64,000 nt of DNA from Xanthomonas sp. Leaf131 (GCF_001423495.1 NZ_LMOG01000022.1:1-64000), one strand, 5' to 3'; shown: positions 34,101 to 42,697, numbered from the stretch's first letter. Program-made: numbers and translations. Notes: generated by a model not told the origin, from the letters alone.

Positions 34101-36853
34101 TGATCTGGAACGAAAGCCAGGCCGGTTATCGCCAGCACCTGCAGGACGCCATCCTGGGCCTGATCGCCGCCGACCCCGAAGCCAATGTGCTTGACCGCCC
34201 GGGCGGCATCTTCGTGCGCGCCATCGAACATATTTCGCAAGAAGACCGCGTGCTGCTGCAGACCGTGGCACGCGCGATTTTGAGCGATGCCAACGGCACC
34301 CTGGACGCGCAGCTGGAGCGCCACCCCACCGCACGTGCGCACCCGCCGCTGCTGGAGCCGATCCAGCAACTGGACAGTGCCGACTCGCTGACCAGCACGC
34401 ACGCCGCGTATCTGGACCGCACCCTGCAGGCCGCCGCCGAAGAACCGATGCTGTTCGACAACGGCCTGGGCGCATTCGCCGCCGACGGCCGCGAATACCG
34501 CATCACGCTCGAAGAAGGCATCACCACGCCGGCACCGTGGTGCAACGTGATGGCCAATGCGCAGTTTGGCACCGTGGTCAGCGACAGCAGCGCCGGCTAT
34601 AGCTGGGCCGAAAACGCGCACGAATTCCGCCTCACGCCCTGGCATAACGACCCGGTCGGCGATGCCTCCAGCGAGGCGTTCTACCTGCGCGACGAAGACA
34701 CCGGCCAGGTGTGGTCGCCGATGGCGCTGCCGTGCCGCGGCAGCGGTCGCTACACGGTGCGCCACGGCTTCGGCTACAGCGTCTACAGCCATATCGAACA
34801 CGGCATCGGCAGCGAGCTGTGGGTGTTCGTGGATGTGGAGCGGCCGATCAAGTTCAGCCATCTGCGGCTGAAGAATCTTTCGGGGCGGCCGCGCCGGCTC
34901 AGCGTCACCGGGTATGTGGAATGGGTGCTGGGCGATATCCGCGCGCGCTCGCAGCTGCATGTGGTCAGCGAGGTGGATCTGGGCAGCAGCGTGCTGACTG
35001 CGCGCAACCCGTACAACACCGAGTTCGACGGGCGCGTAGCGTTCTTCGACGCCGATGCGCCCAGCCGCAGCATCACCGCGGACCGCAGCGAATTCCTCGG
35101 CCGCAATGGCAGCCTGGCCGCGCCGGCCGCGCTCACTCGGCAGCGTTTGTCCGGGCGCGTGGGTGCCGGCCTGGACCCGTGCGCGGCGATCCAGATCCCG
35201 GTCACGCTGGCAGCCGAACAGACCTTCGAGACGGTGTTCCGGCTGGGCGCAGCCGCCGACCACCAGAGCGCACTGACGCTGGCACGCCAGAGCCGTGGCG
35301 TGGCGGCCGCGCACACCGCCTTGCTGGCGGTGCGTGCGCACTGGCAGCAGATTCTGGGCACCGTGCAGGTGACCACGCCCGATGCGGCGGTGGACCTGCT
35401 GGCCAATGGCTGGCTGCTCTACCAGACCATCGCCTGCCGGTTCCTGGCACGCAGCGGCTACTACCAGTCCGGCGGCGCGTACGGCTTTCGCGACCAGCTG
35501 CAGGACAGCATGGCGATGGTGCACGCGCAGCCGGCGCTCACCCGCGCGCATCTGCTGCGCTGCGCCGCGCATCAGTTCGTGCAGGGCGATGTGCAGCATT
35601 GGTGGCACCCGCCGCAGGACCGCGGCGTGCGCACGCAGTGTTCGGATGATTTCTTGTGGTTGCCGCAGGCGCTATGCCGCTATCTGGATGTCACCGACGA
35701 CGCCAGCGTGCTGGACGAACGCGTCGGCTTCATCGACGGGCGCGCGCTCAAGCCCGAGGAAGAATCCTATTACGACCTGCCGCACCTCACCGGCAACGTG
35801 CAATCGCTGTACGCGCACGGTGTGCTCGCCCTGCAACGCGGCATGGCGCGGCTGGGCGAACGCGGCCTGCCATTGATCGGCAGCGGCGACTGGAACGACG
35901 GCATGAACCGGGTCGGCAAGGACGGCAAGGGCGAGAGCGTGTGGCTGGGCTTTTTCCTCTACGACACGCTGTTACGGTTCGCAGCCGTGGCCGTACAGCG
36001 CGACGATGCAGCGTTTGCTGCGACCTGCCGTGCACATGCCGATGCCTTGCGCACCGCGCTGGAACAGCATGCCTGGGATGGACGCTGGTACCGGCGTGCC
36101 TGGTTCGACGACGGCACCCCGCTGGGCTCGAGCGACGCGGACGAATGCCGCATCGATTCGTTGTCGCAGAGTTGGGCGGTGCTGTCCGGTGCGATGGACC
36201 CGGCGCGCAGTGCACAGGCGATGGACGCGATGCGCCAGCAACTGGTCGATGCCGAGATCGGCATCGTCAAACTATTTGTACCGCCGTTCGATCGCACCGA
36301 ACACGACCCCGGCTACATCCGTGGCTATGTGCCCGGCGTGCGCGAAAACGGAGGTCAATACACGCATGCGGCGGTGTGGGCGACGATGGCCTTCGCCCAC
36401 CTCGGCGACAGCGCGCGCGCCTGGCAACTGGCCGGCATGATCAACCCGATCCACCACGCCCGCGATGCGGCGGGCGTGCAACGCTACAAGGCCGAACCTT
36501 ATGTGCTGGCGGCCGATGTCTACGCGGTGGCCCCACATGCCGGCCGCGGCGGCTGGAGCTGGTACACCGGCGCGGCCGGCTGGATGTACCGGCTGCTGAC
36601 CGAATCGCTGCTCGGCCTGCAACGCCATGGCGAGCGCATGCACCTTGTGCCATGCATTCCGGCCGGCTGGCCGGAGTACCAGCTGCGTTATCGCTTCGGC
36701 ACCAGTACCTACGTCATCGACGTCACCCAGCGCCCCGGTGTCGACGCCCGGCTGGAGATCGACGGGGTGGTGCAAGCCGAGCTTGCTTTCACTCTGATCG
36801 ATGACGGTGCGGTCCACGCTGTCGCCCTGGACTGGCCGGGAGACGCGACATGA
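28190..36853 (+). CDS. ndvB: Cyclic beta-glucan synthetase, NdvB/ChvB type
   Basis: A 2887-aa membrane protein, about the length of rhizobial NdvB. Features in order: an N-terminal cytoplasmic region; a membrane segment cluster near residues 423-475; a GT84 glycosyltransferase region with a D-S-D metal motif near residue 643 (LDSDTHLPRDA); further membrane segments near 836 and 962-1005; a glycoamylase-like region (SGSMFEYLMP near 1381); and a C-terminal GH94 phosphorylase module with GDWNDGMN (Asp2570). Such enzymes start, elongate and cyclise periplasmic beta-1,2-glucan using UDP-glucose and control ring size by phosphorolysis. In Xanthomonas the ndvB product is linked to cyclic glucan and virulence. 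The start at 28190 has a weak ribosome-binding site. It is coupled to a 73-aa protein. Confidence 0.9.
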   Translation: MPPQRKASAFSLWWQSITQPAATLQHPPVRDAVPQGAALLGDEQMEMLGQTLAQAHVLYTGPTRELLLSQLKSNERSLGIAASKLTEMAADGLRLHPAGEWLLDNYYLVEEQMRLARQHLPPGYSRQLPRLRTPTAIGLPRVYELGLQVVAHGDGRVDAITLSRFIAAYQQVAPLKLGELWAIPIMLRLALIDNLRRVADGIMHDGRDTSLAAHWAVLLNATAAAQPKDVVVVVADMARSKPPATGAFVAELTRGIQGRGPVLSMASAWVEQWLASEGDSVEGLVHAESQRQAAEQVSISNSIGSLRFLDEMDWREFVETMSVVEQTLREDPAGVYARMDFQTRDAYRHVVEHLAQRMDRDEPAVAQTVLQLAAQPSIAAPVATHVGYYLVDAGVPLLRAALRDTAAPNVPPPPRQRARRVALPVYLLPIALIAVLWTGILLQGVGALPPALWWITAGIALLAASELGIALVNWVATLWVRPHPLPRMDLSLGIPPDCRTLVVMPSMLASTDAIDELVGALEVHYLANRDEQLYFALLTDFLDAAQALLPADMTLVAHAAQHIDRLNAAYADAHGDRFFLLHRARQWNAGEGCWMGAERKRGKLEALNRLLCADDAPLQAAHEFLQVQGDVAALVQVRYVITLDSDTHLPRDAARALVGAMSHPLNVPRMDAAGQIVEAGYGILQPGLGTGMSEGGESRFARMFGIEPGIDPYTRVVSDVYQDLFGEGSFIGKGIYAVATFEQVLAGRFPDNRVLSHDLLEGCYVRAGLLSDVRLYERHPQRYATDAKRRARWVRGDWQLLPWLLPWVPDRGGRRARNPLSWLSRGKLLDNLRRSLVAPAALGLLLIGWLCSPTPLRWTLWLLVLWLLPGLCSAVYALAHPPEGLGLRHHARQVGIGLRQHLLRTGVVLACLPFEAGLQLAAIARTLVRMSITQRHLLQWAPSSEVERSARSGNAEQQLMAGAACSAALVVAAVAWWSPLALWAALPLGLAWMGAPWLMAWLGEQPAAPVAQLSQEQRAFLGGLSRRTWAFFESHCTAQHHWLPPDNVQEYPVTVVANRTSPTNIGLGLLANLAAHDLGYLTVAGVMSRVANTLTTLEALPRYRGHFYNWYDTETLVPLLPRYVSTVDSGNLAGHLLTLRQGLLALVDAPAISMAVFDGLADTLGVLALQAQPRSDAATAALSAMTHSVQAIRNQPAPSLRQAEDALRLLLAQSQLILASLPSSGEDEEPWLQRLVSSCKAALAELGHCIPALASTEPHAADHAGDAVATLRQLANNPHTPSVQTWAARRVQELQRLAHIAGQLAEMDYAFLYSRAQQLLSIGYNVDDRRLDSGHYDLLASEARLGIFVAIAQGKLPQDSWFALGRTLTDTGAEPTLLSWSGSMFEYLMPDLVMPSYPQTLLSRSMRGAVQAQIRYGAARDVPWGVSESGYNTVDTRRNYQYRAFGVPGLGLKRGLGQDLVIAPYASAMALMVEPDAACRNLQQLQALGFGGRFGLYEAIDYTPSRVPRGEQHALVRSFMSHHQGMALLALDHVLRDAPMQKRFVADPQFQATLLLLQERAPRAGVYVKGLVEAAERPVATEAGMALRIHRDPNVPQPALQLLSNGRYHGMLTSAGGGYSRARDMAVTRWREDGTRDHWGTFCYLRDVDSGAVWSAAHQPTCVPVERYEAIFSDAKAEFKGSHQRYDSHLEIAISAEDDVELRRLRIRNRSRQTRVIEITTYAEVVLAPALSDEMHPAFSNLFVQTEILADKQAVLCTRRPRGHDEAQPWMLHLVAVHDADVATISYETDRAAFIGRGRSTRNPVALSEHASLSGAAGSVLDPIVAIRCRISLAPDQQAQVDMVYGVGTQREACTALIDKYRDRRLADRVFDLALTQSQVTRRQINASLEDAMLYERLAARVLFVDPQLRADNEVLLHNHRGQSALWSHAISGDLPIVLLRITDPDNLDLVRQLVQAHAYWRLKGLRADLVIWNESQAGYRQHLQDAILGLIAADPEANVLDRPGGIFVRAIEHISQEDRVLLQTVARAILSDANGTLDAQLERHPTARAHPPLLEPIQQLDSADSLTSTHAAYLDRTLQAAAEEPMLFDNGLGAFAADGREYRITLEEGITTPAPWCNVMANAQFGTVVSDSSAGYSWAENAHEFRLTPWHNDPVGDASSEAFYLRDEDTGQVWSPMALPCRGSGRYTVRHGFGYSVYSHIEHGIGSELWVFVDVERPIKFSHLRLKNLSGRPRRLSVTGYVEWVLGDIRARSQLHVVSEVDLGSSVLTARNPYNTEFDGRVAFFDADAPSRSITADRSEFLGRNGSLAAPAALTRQRLSGRVGAGLDPCAAIQIPVTLAAEQTFETVFRLGAAADHQSALTLARQSRGVAAAHTALLAVRAHWQQILGTVQVTTPDAAVDLLANGWLLYQTIACRFLARSGYYQSGGAYGFRDQLQDSMAMVHAQPALTRAHLLRCAAHQFVQGDVQHWWHPPQDRGVRTQCSDDFLWLPQALCRYLDVTDDASVLDERVGFIDGRALKPEEESYYDLPHLTGNVQSLYAHGVLALQRGMARLGERGLPLIGSGDWNDGMNRVGKDGKGESVWLGFFLYDTLLRFAAVAVQRDDAAFAATCRAHADALRTALEQHAWDGRWYRRAWFDDGTPLGSSDADECRIDSLSQSWAVLSGAMDPARSAQAMDAMRQQLVDAEIGIVKLFVPPFDRTEHDPGYIRGYVPGVRENGGQYTHAAVWATMAFAHLGDSARAWQLAGMINPIHHARDAAGVQRYKAEPYVLAADVYAVAPHAGRGGWSWYTGAAGWMYRLLTESLLGLQRHGERMHLVPCIPAGWPEYQLRYRFGTSTYVIDVTQRPGVDARLEIDGVVQAELAFTLIDDGAVHAVALDWPGDAT

Positions 36854-37071
36854 GCACACGCATACGCACCCACACCAATCACCAGCTCTCCGACCTGGGC
36901 AAGATGTTATGCCTGTGGCCACAGCGCGTGCGCGATCCCAGCCAGTTCTGGCCGCAATTCGATGCCTTGGCCAAAGACATTCTCGATGCGGCAGCCGAAG
37001 CCGATCTGCAGCGCGTGCAACGCCGCTTGCGGCAGCTGCTGCACCGCCACGGGCTGATGCGCACGCAATAA
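36850..37071 (+). CDS. Small protein translationally coupled to ndvB
   Basis: A 73-aa protein whose ATG overlaps the ndvB stop (ATGA). It is soluble, basic and helical, with the pattern LCLWPQRVRDPSQFWPQFDALAKDILDAAAEADLQRVQRRLRQLLHRHG. No signal peptide, metal-binding motif or known domain is seen. Translational coupling and one-to-one stoichiometry suggest a partner or regulator of the glucan synthetase, but this is inference. Confidence 0.6.
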   Translation: MSTRIRTHTNHQLSDLGKMLCLWPQRVRDPSQFWPQFDALAKDILDAAAEADLQRVQRRLRQLLHRHGLMRTQ

Positions 37072-37467
37072 GCGCCCCGCAAGTGGCGAGGACACCGCAC
37101 CAGAAAGTTGCTGGCTGCTTTATTAAAAACCATGCACACCGACCATCTCGACTGGTCCTTGCCCGCCCACCGTCGCGGGACCTTACGCGGCATGGATGCC
37201 GCGTAAGAGCCTACAAGGACGTACTTGCGGATACTCTGCCACTGACCCACTCCACCGTTTCACCACTTCTGAGCGGGCAAGATTTTAAGGCTTGGCGTTG
37301 TTGAGACGCAGCGTCAAAATCTCAGTCGACCAAGCGCGGGCAGCAACGCATGACGCGCTTTACTGCCGGAGCATCTGAGTTACTGCAGACAGCACGCCAC
37401 GCCGCAATGATCGACGACGCGCAGTCGCCACGCTTAGACTCCGCGTTTACACGCACCAAGGCCGCCG
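37072..37467. other. Intergenic region (396 bases)
   Basis: It contains a perfect 26-base palindrome (37182-37207) that could end the ndvB transcript. The remainder has no supported gene. Confidence 0.5.
37182..37207. terminator. Perfect palindrome downstream of the ndvB transcription unit
   Basis: CTTACGCGGCAT and ATGCCGCGTAAG form a 12-bp stem with a two-base gap (GG). There is no T-run, so it may be a processing or factor-dependent stop, or a protein site. Confidence 0.35.
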
Positions 37468-38415
37468 GTGATCGATCTCAATGACATCGCGCTGTATGTG
37501 CAGGTCGTGCGTAGCGGCAGCTTTGCCGAAGCCGCGCGCCGCCTGGGCACCGCGCCCAACAGCGTGAGCCGGCGCGTGCAGCAGTTGGAAGCGCAACTGG
37601 ACACGCGCCTGATGCAGCGCTCCACCCGCAAGCTCACCCTCACCGACGCCGGCCAGGCCTTTTACGAACGTTGCGCCGATGCAGTGGATGGCCTGACCTC
37701 GGCCGGGCAGAGCCTGGTGGCCGGTGGCGAGGAAGCCGCCGGTCTGGTGCGGGTGGCGGCGCCAGCGGATTTCCTGGATTTTTTCCGGGTCGAATGGGTG
37801 GGCGAGTTTCTCGCCGCCCATCCGCGCGTGCGCCTGGAATTCGTGCTCAGCGATGGCAAGGCCGATCTGATCGCCGAGCGCATCGATGTGGCCTTCCGTG
37901 GCGGTGTGGTGACGGACCTGGGCTATGTCGGCCGCCAGATCCTGGCCGACACCAACGATGTGCTGGTGGCCAGCCCCGGCTACCTGCAGGCGCGCGGCAG
38001 GCCGCTGCGGCTGGACGAATTGCCGCAGCACGACTGCCTCAGTTTTCCGCATCCAAGCGGATACGCCACCTGGACGCTGGTCGGCCCATCCGGGCTTGCC
38101 GAAGACGTCCAGGTGCAGGCGCGCATGGCCGCCACCACCGCCCGCGCACTGCGGCTTGCGGCGGTGGCCGGGCTCGGGATCGCATTGTTGCCGCGGGCAC
38201 TCACCTGGCCGGATATCGACGAAGGCCGCCTGACCGTGGTGCTGCCGGATTTTCAACGCAAGGGCCAGAGCCTGTACGCGCTTTACCCGAGCCGACACCA
38301 TCTGCCGCGTGCGGTGTCGGCGTTTATCCAGGCCGTCACGACGCGATTGAACGCGGTCGAATGCGCCAAGGTAGCTGGCCTGGCAACCAGCGCCGCGCTG
38401 CCGGGCGTGCGCTGA
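37468..38415 (+). CDS. LysR-family transcriptional regulator
   Basis: A GTG-start 315-aa protein with the N-terminal helix-turn-helix of LysR regulators (IALYVQVVRSGSFAEAARRLGTAPNSVSRRVQQLEAQLDTRLMQRSTRKLTLTDAG) and a periplasmic-binding-like effector domain. AAGG precedes the start. It is encoded near azoreductase and pirin genes, a pairing seen in other Xanthomonas, so it may control their quinone/electrophile response, though no operator was found. Confidence 0.92.
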   Translation: MIDLNDIALYVQVVRSGSFAEAARRLGTAPNSVSRRVQQLEAQLDTRLMQRSTRKLTLTDAGQAFYERCADAVDGLTSAGQSLVAGGEEAAGLVRVAAPADFLDFFRVEWVGEFLAAHPRVRLEFVLSDGKADLIAERIDVAFRGGVVTDLGYVGRQILADTNDVLVASPGYLQARGRPLRLDELPQHDCLSFPHPSGYATWTLVGPSGLAEDVQVQARMAATTARALRLAAVAGLGIALLPRALTWPDIDEGRLTVVLPDFQRKGQSLYALYPSRHHLPRAVSAFIQAVTTRLNAVECAKVAGLATSAALPGVR

Positions 38416-38671
38416 GCGTGGCGAGTGCGGAGTGCGGCGGTTGCAACGCCTGCCTACGATCCAGTTCCCGCATACAGCGCGCACGCGCCACGTAGCGCCG
38501 ACATCCCTTGAAGAGCGGTTGGCGCCCTGCCACGCGGGCAACGCCCTGCATCGAGCGGCATGCTGTCCGCTCGATGCAGGGTCAACACATTGGACCGATC
38601 AGCCGCGGGCAACCCCATGGCGTGATCGCCAGCGCGGGTCATGCCAGCGGACTTGCGTCACGCGATCCTCC

Positions 38672-39286
38672 TCAGACAGCGAGCCCTTCGATCTGCTGCT
38701 GGGCACTGGCGATGCCGGCCTGGCGGGCGTCGGCACCGGTGGCCAGACCTTCGGCCACGATCACCTCGGGGGCGTGCACGCCGATAAAGCCCAGCGCGGT
38801 GCGCATGTAGGTCTCTGCATGTTCGAGCGATGCCATCGGCGAGCCGGCGCCATAGAAGCCGCCACGTGCCACCAGCAGAATCACCCGCTTGTTGCCGGCC
38901 AGCCCTTCGGGCACGCCTTGCGCGTTGTAGCGGAAGGTCTGCCCGGCCACCAGCACGCGATCGATCCATGCCTTGAGCTGGGTCGGGATGGTGAAGTTGT
39001 ACAGCGCCACACCGATCACCACGGTGTCGGCCTCCAGAAATTCCTGCAGTACCGTTGCACTGGTGGCCAGTTCGGCTGCCAGTTCCGGGCTCTGGTCGCC
39101 GGTGGGATTCTGCTGGGCCGCCAGGTGCGCGCCGGACAGATGCGCCAGCGGCTCGGCGGCCAGATCGCGGTAGGTCACTGCGATATCGCTGTTGCCGGAC
39201 TGCAACTTGGCAACAGTGGCCGCCGACAGCTGACGGCTGGCCGAGTAACCGCCGAGGATGCTGGAATCGAGATGGAGCAGTTTCAT
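38672..39286 (-). CDS. azoR: FMN-dependent NADH-azoreductase
   Basis: A 204-aa protein from ATG 39286 (AGAGG upstream) with the AzoR signature: MKLLHLDSSILGGYSASRQLS, then LEADTVVIGVALYNFTIPTQLKAWIDRVLVAGQTFRY, then VILLVARGGFYGAGSPMASLEHAETYMRTALGFIGV. AzoR is a homodimeric flavodoxin-fold enzyme that reduces quinones and azo dyes with NADH. Length is typical. It lies downstream of the pirin gene on the same strand (251-base gap), so they may be co-transcribed. Confidence 0.93.
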   Translation of the reverse strand: MKLLHLDSSILGGYSASRQLSAATVAKLQSGNSDIAVTYRDLAAEPLAHLSGAHLAAQQNPTGDQSPELAAELATSATVLQEFLEADTVVIGVALYNFTIPTQLKAWIDRVLVAGQTFRYNAQGVPEGLAGNKRVILLVARGGFYGAGSPMASLEHAETYMRTALGFIGVHAPEVIVAEGLATGADARQAGIASAQQQIEGLAV

Positions 39287-39537
39287 GATGAAGCCTCTGA
39301 GTGAGTGGGGGTGACGTGGCGCTGCCACGACGTTGGATATCAAACCGAGCGCAAGCATACGGCTGCGACGGCGGGCAAGCTCGATGGTGATGCGCGTACC
39401 GCGCCAATGGCCCGGCTGCCGGTCTGCGCGCGGGTGCAGTGCGCTTTTCCGGCAATGCGCTGCTGGCCAGCTAGACGGACAAGCGGCCGGCCAGGCACAG
39501 GTGAAGTGAGCGGGCGTGGGTCGCGCCCGCCGCAGAC

Positions 39538-40428
39538 TCAGGCCAGACGGCCCTGAGCACGCAACTGCTCGCCGATGCGGCGGATCTCCGCCTCGCCTTG
39601 CGCCAGTGCGGCCTTGTTGGTGTGCACCGAGTAGTGGCCCATCACCAGCTCGTGCGGATGCTTGACCGCCGAGCCGAGCACAAAGCTGGTCGCACCGACC
39701 GCCACCACCTCGATGGCCTGCTCGGCGTCCTTGAACACCGCCATCTGGCCGCTGCCGATGGTCTCGGCCGCTTCCAGCTGGCCGCCGTGCACCGCGAGCC
39801 AGGCCACGCTGTGGCCGGCCGGCGGCACATAGCGCCAGCGCTCGCCGTCGCGCAGCTGCACGCTCAGGTAGGTCATGTCGGCCGGTGCCGGGATCTTGCT
39901 TTCCAGCGCGCCATAGCGCCCCAGCAGCACCCGCACCGGGCCGGCCACCGGCACATCGGCGGGCGACAGATACAGGCTTTGCGCCGGCGCGTTTTCTTCG
40001 GCGGCCGGCAATGCCACCCACAGCTGGAAGCCCTTGGCCGAAGACTGGCCGACCGGCACACCGTCGTGCCAGACGCCATTGCCGGCGCGCATCCATTCCA
40101 CACCGCCGGTGGGCAGGGTGCCCTGCTTGCCGGTGCTGTCTTCGTAGCCGACCTCGCCCTCCATCAGGTAGGTGAGCGTGGCGATGCCCGAATGCGGATG
40201 CATGCCCATCGGCGCGCCCCCCAGCGACGGCTTGACGGTGAACAGGTCCAGGAACACGAACGGCTTGACCAGCTGGCCCAGGTCGCCCGGGCTCATCAAC
40301 CGGGTGATCGGACCGCGGGTGGTGCCGCGGGTGCGGAACACCACCGGGCGCGGCGCAGCCAGGGCCTGCACGCCAGGCGCGCGCTGCGGCTGTTGGTCGA
40401 CGTGGACGGTGGCCAGTTGTGCGTTCAT
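39538..40428 (-). CDS. Pirin-family protein
   Basis: A 296-aa bicupin with the pirin signature: PFVFLDLF, HPHSGIATLTYLMEGEVGYEDS (metal-binding His residues), GVEWMRAGNGVWHDG and GFQLWVALP. AGGGA precedes the ATG. Pirins are often quercetin dioxygenase-like enzymes or redox sensors. The gene lies next to an azoreductase and a LysR regulator. Confidence 0.92.
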   Translation of the reverse strand: MNAQLATVHVDQQPQRAPGVQALAAPRPVVFRTRGTTRGPITRLMSPGDLGQLVKPFVFLDLFTVKPSLGGAPMGMHPHSGIATLTYLMEGEVGYEDSTGKQGTLPTGGVEWMRAGNGVWHDGVPVGQSSAKGFQLWVALPAAEENAPAQSLYLSPADVPVAGPVRVLLGRYGALESKIPAPADMTYLSVQLRDGERWRYVPPAGHSVAWLAVHGGQLEAAETIGSGQMAVFKDAEQAIEVVAVGATSFVLGSAVKHPHELVMGHYSVHTNKAALAQGEAEIRRIGEQLRAQGRLA

Positions 40429-41079
40429 GACAGATCCCTTTGCGGCGGTGATGGAGCAAGCTGCCCCGGTGATGCAAAGAGTAGAGACGCGATCATTGGT
40501 CGACTAGCCGGCATATTTGTAGTGGAGTCGTCCATGAATTGCAGTAATCAGGCAGCGCCATCTGCCCGAGCCAATACAGCGGCGGCCATCGCCATGCTGC
40601 TGCCCGGTCCACACGGGAGCGTGATCGCTGTCAGCGGAGGTGCCTTGTACGGCAGGGGATTGCACATCACGCGCTGCTGGCGTGGTGACGCCTGTGGCTG
40701 CCTTGCATCAGAGATGTCCAGGACATTACGGCGGACGCCGCCGAGCTTCGCTGCTGTAGCACCGGGGCTCAGGGATCGACTGATGGCGGATTCGCCAGCA
40801 GCCACCGACCCCAATAACCCGATCTGCACCGATGGTCTGAAGGCGATCGATACCGGCGGCCGACCGGCCAGCCAGGTGTTCGCCGAACTGGTCCCGGTAG
40901 GCGGGCGTGACTGCTGACGGCCATGCTGCAGCCAGGCGTCGCTGCAGTGGCCCGCAGCGACCGTCGGCTCGGATCGGTAAGGCACGCGCGCCTCGCGTGC
41001 CTTACCGTGTCTGCGTCTTCATGCCACACCAACAACGAGAGCTTCACGCTTGCGGCCATTCTTCCGCTGGAGATCTCCG
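40429..41079. other. Intergenic region (651 bases)
   Basis: Open frames on both strands overlap here (including one from 40534 on the plus strand) but lack a clear ribosome-binding site and recognisable domain. A perfect 14-bp hairpin lies at 40975-41007, between them and the I78-like gene. I see no supported gene. Confidence 0.45.
40975..41007. terminator. Perfect 14-bp GC hairpin
   Basis: CGGTAAGGCACGCG-CGCCT-CGCGTGCCTTACCG forms a 14-bp stem with a five-base loop. It lies 73 bases before the lipoprotein gene; there is no T-tract. Confidence 0.4.
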
Positions 41080-41424
41080 ATGATCCGCACCTTCGCTCCG
41101 CTCGCTGCCGTGTTGCTGTTGTCGGCCTGTGCCTCCAATCAGGTCGTGCAGGTGCAGCCCATCGACGGGGTCATCTCCGGCCAGTGCCATATCGACAAGG
41201 TGCGCGGTGCGGTCGGCCTGGCCGCTGCGGCGCAGACCATCGAACGTGCGCGCGTGGACAGCGACAGCCTGCAGGTCAGCGTGCGTCGCGGCGAACGCGC
41301 CACCGGCGGCACCACCGCCAGCGGCCTGGCCGACCCGGCCCAGGGCGCCAGCGAAAGCGGCGGCGATCACCTCACCGTCGAGACCGGCCCGAACAACAAC
41401 ATCACCGCGATTTACTGCGGCTGA
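41080..41424 (+). CDS. I78-like lipoprotein
   Basis: ATG 41080 with GGAG upstream; a 114-aa lipoprotein (lipobox LSAC near residue 15). The mature protein ends in LTVETGPNNNITAIYCG, which matches the end of I78 peptidase inhibitors (usually L.V..D..G.I..V.CG). Two Cys (GQC and YCG) may form a disulfide. These small proteins inhibit serine peptidases or act as periplasmic accessory factors. The match is clearer at the C-terminus than elsewhere. Confidence 0.6.
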   Translation: MIRTFAPLAAVLLLSACASNQVVQVQPIDGVISGQCHIDKVRGAVGLAAAAQTIERARVDSDSLQVSVRRGERATGGTTASGLADPAQGASESGGDHLTVETGPNNNITAIYCG

Positions 41425-41512
41425 GCTCCGGCGGAACCGGGGACCAAGAGCACATACATGCCTGCTAGTTGGTGTCCCCGGTTTCGCTAACGTCCGGTCA
41501 TGCCAAACCGCC

Positions 41513-42697
41513 TCACTTTCGTCCAGCCACGGCCTTCTTCGTCGTCTTTTTGTGCTTGGCGCGCGAGTCGGTCAAAAAGCGCAGAGTGGCCGCTTCCCAT
41601 TGCCGCTCGCCGCGCACGCCGGTGGCCATGGCCTGCAGTTCGCCCGCGCGCCAGCCTTCGAACACGCACGGGTCGATGTACGCCTTGCGACACACCGAGG
41701 GCGTGTTGCCCAGCGCATCGGCCACTTCGCGGATGACATCGTTCTGCACCTGAGTCAGCGCGCGCGCGCTCATGCGTTCGGGTAACGGCAAGCGCGCCAG
41801 GCGTTGCAGCGCGGCCAGCGTGCCGCCCCAGGTGCGGAAATCCTTGGCGGTGAAATCCTCGCCCATCGCTTCGCGCAGATAGTCGTTGACCTCGCCCGAA
41901 TCCACCGGCTGCAGCTGACCGTCGTCGTCACGGTACTGAAACAGCGATTGCCCCGGCAATTGCTGACATTGCCGGATGAGTTTGACCAGCTGTTTGTCGT
42001 CCACTTCGATATCGTGATCCTGGCCGCTCTTGCCACGGAATTTCAGCCGCGCACGCCCGCCGCGCAGAAATTCCATATGTCGGTTACGCAGGGTGGTGAG
42101 GCCATAGGAGCGATTGCTGCGTGCATATTCGGCGTTGCCCACGCGTACCAATGTATCGGCCAGCAACGCCACCACGATCGCCAGGACCTTCTCGCGCGGA
42201 AATCCCGGCAGCACCAGATCGCGGCGCAAGCGTCGGCGCAACTTGGGCAGCGCCTGCCCGAAGGCGATCACCCGTTCGAACTTGCCTTCGCCACGCACCT
42301 GCGCCCACTCGGCGTGATAGCGGTATTGCTTGCGCCTGCGCGCATCGCGGCCAGTTGCTTGCAGATGGCCGTTGGGCTTGGCGCAGATCCACACCTCGGT
42401 ATAGGCCGGCGGAATGGCCAAGGCGCGGATGCGCTGCAAGGTGTCGGCATCGGCCACGCGTTGCCCATCTGCACTGCGGTAGCTGAAGCTCTTGCCAGCC
42501 TTGCGGCGGCTGATGCCGGGCTGCTGATCGTTGACGTAGGTGAGCCCGGCCGCACGCGCGGTGGCCTTGGCCTGTGCAACCGCTGCCACGCTCGCCACCG
42601 CAGCAGTCGCGACGACCGCGCTGGTGGCCACGCTGGCCAACTTGCCGACGGTGCGGGCGGTGACTGCGGCATTGCGAAGAACACGTTTGGCTTTCAT
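41513..42697 (-). CDS. Type IB DNA topoisomerase
   Basis: A 394-aa protein from ATG 42697 with a C-terminal catalytic domain resembling poxviral and bacterial TopIB: IPPAYTEVWICAKPNGHLQATGRDARRRKQYRYH, VRVGNAEYARSNRSYGLTTLRNRH, DFRTWGGTLAAL and the active-site Tyr in CRKAYIDP. It relaxes supercoils without ATP through a 3'-phosphotyrosyl link. The first ~45 residues are an unusual Ala/Val-rich stretch (VATSAVVATAAVASVAAVAQAKATARAAG) absent from most homologues. It lies between two I78-like lipoprotein genes. Confidence 0.88.
   Translation of the reverse strand: MKAKRVLRNAAVTARTVGKLASVATSAVVATAAVASVAAVAQAKATARAAGLTYVNDQQPGISRRKAGKSFSYRSADGQRVADADTLQRIRALAIPPAYTEVWICAKPNGHLQATGRDARRRKQYRYHAEWAQVRGEGKFERVIAFGQALPKLRRRLRRDLVLPGFPREKVLAIVVALLADTLVRVGNAEYARSNRSYGLTTLRNRHMEFLRGGRARLKFRGKSGQDHDIEVDDKQLVKLIRQCQQLPGQSLFQYRDDDGQLQPVDSGEVNDYLREAMGEDFTAKDFRTWGGTLAALQRLARLPLPERMSARALTQVQNDVIREVADALGNTPSVCRKAYIDPCVFEGWRAGELQAMATGVRGERQWEAATLRFLTDSRAKHKKTTKKAVAGRK

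Noticed and set aside
30062..35608. 1848-aa open frame on the minus strand
   Set aside because: It is antisense to ndvB, whose protein matches the NdvB family throughout. High GC keeps the opposite frame open; the translated sequence is His/Gln/Arg-rich with no family pattern.
39598..40917. 439-aa plus-strand frame over the pirin gene
   Set aside because: The pirin frame on the minus strand has a clear family match. The plus frame's last part (from 40534) is also unsupported.
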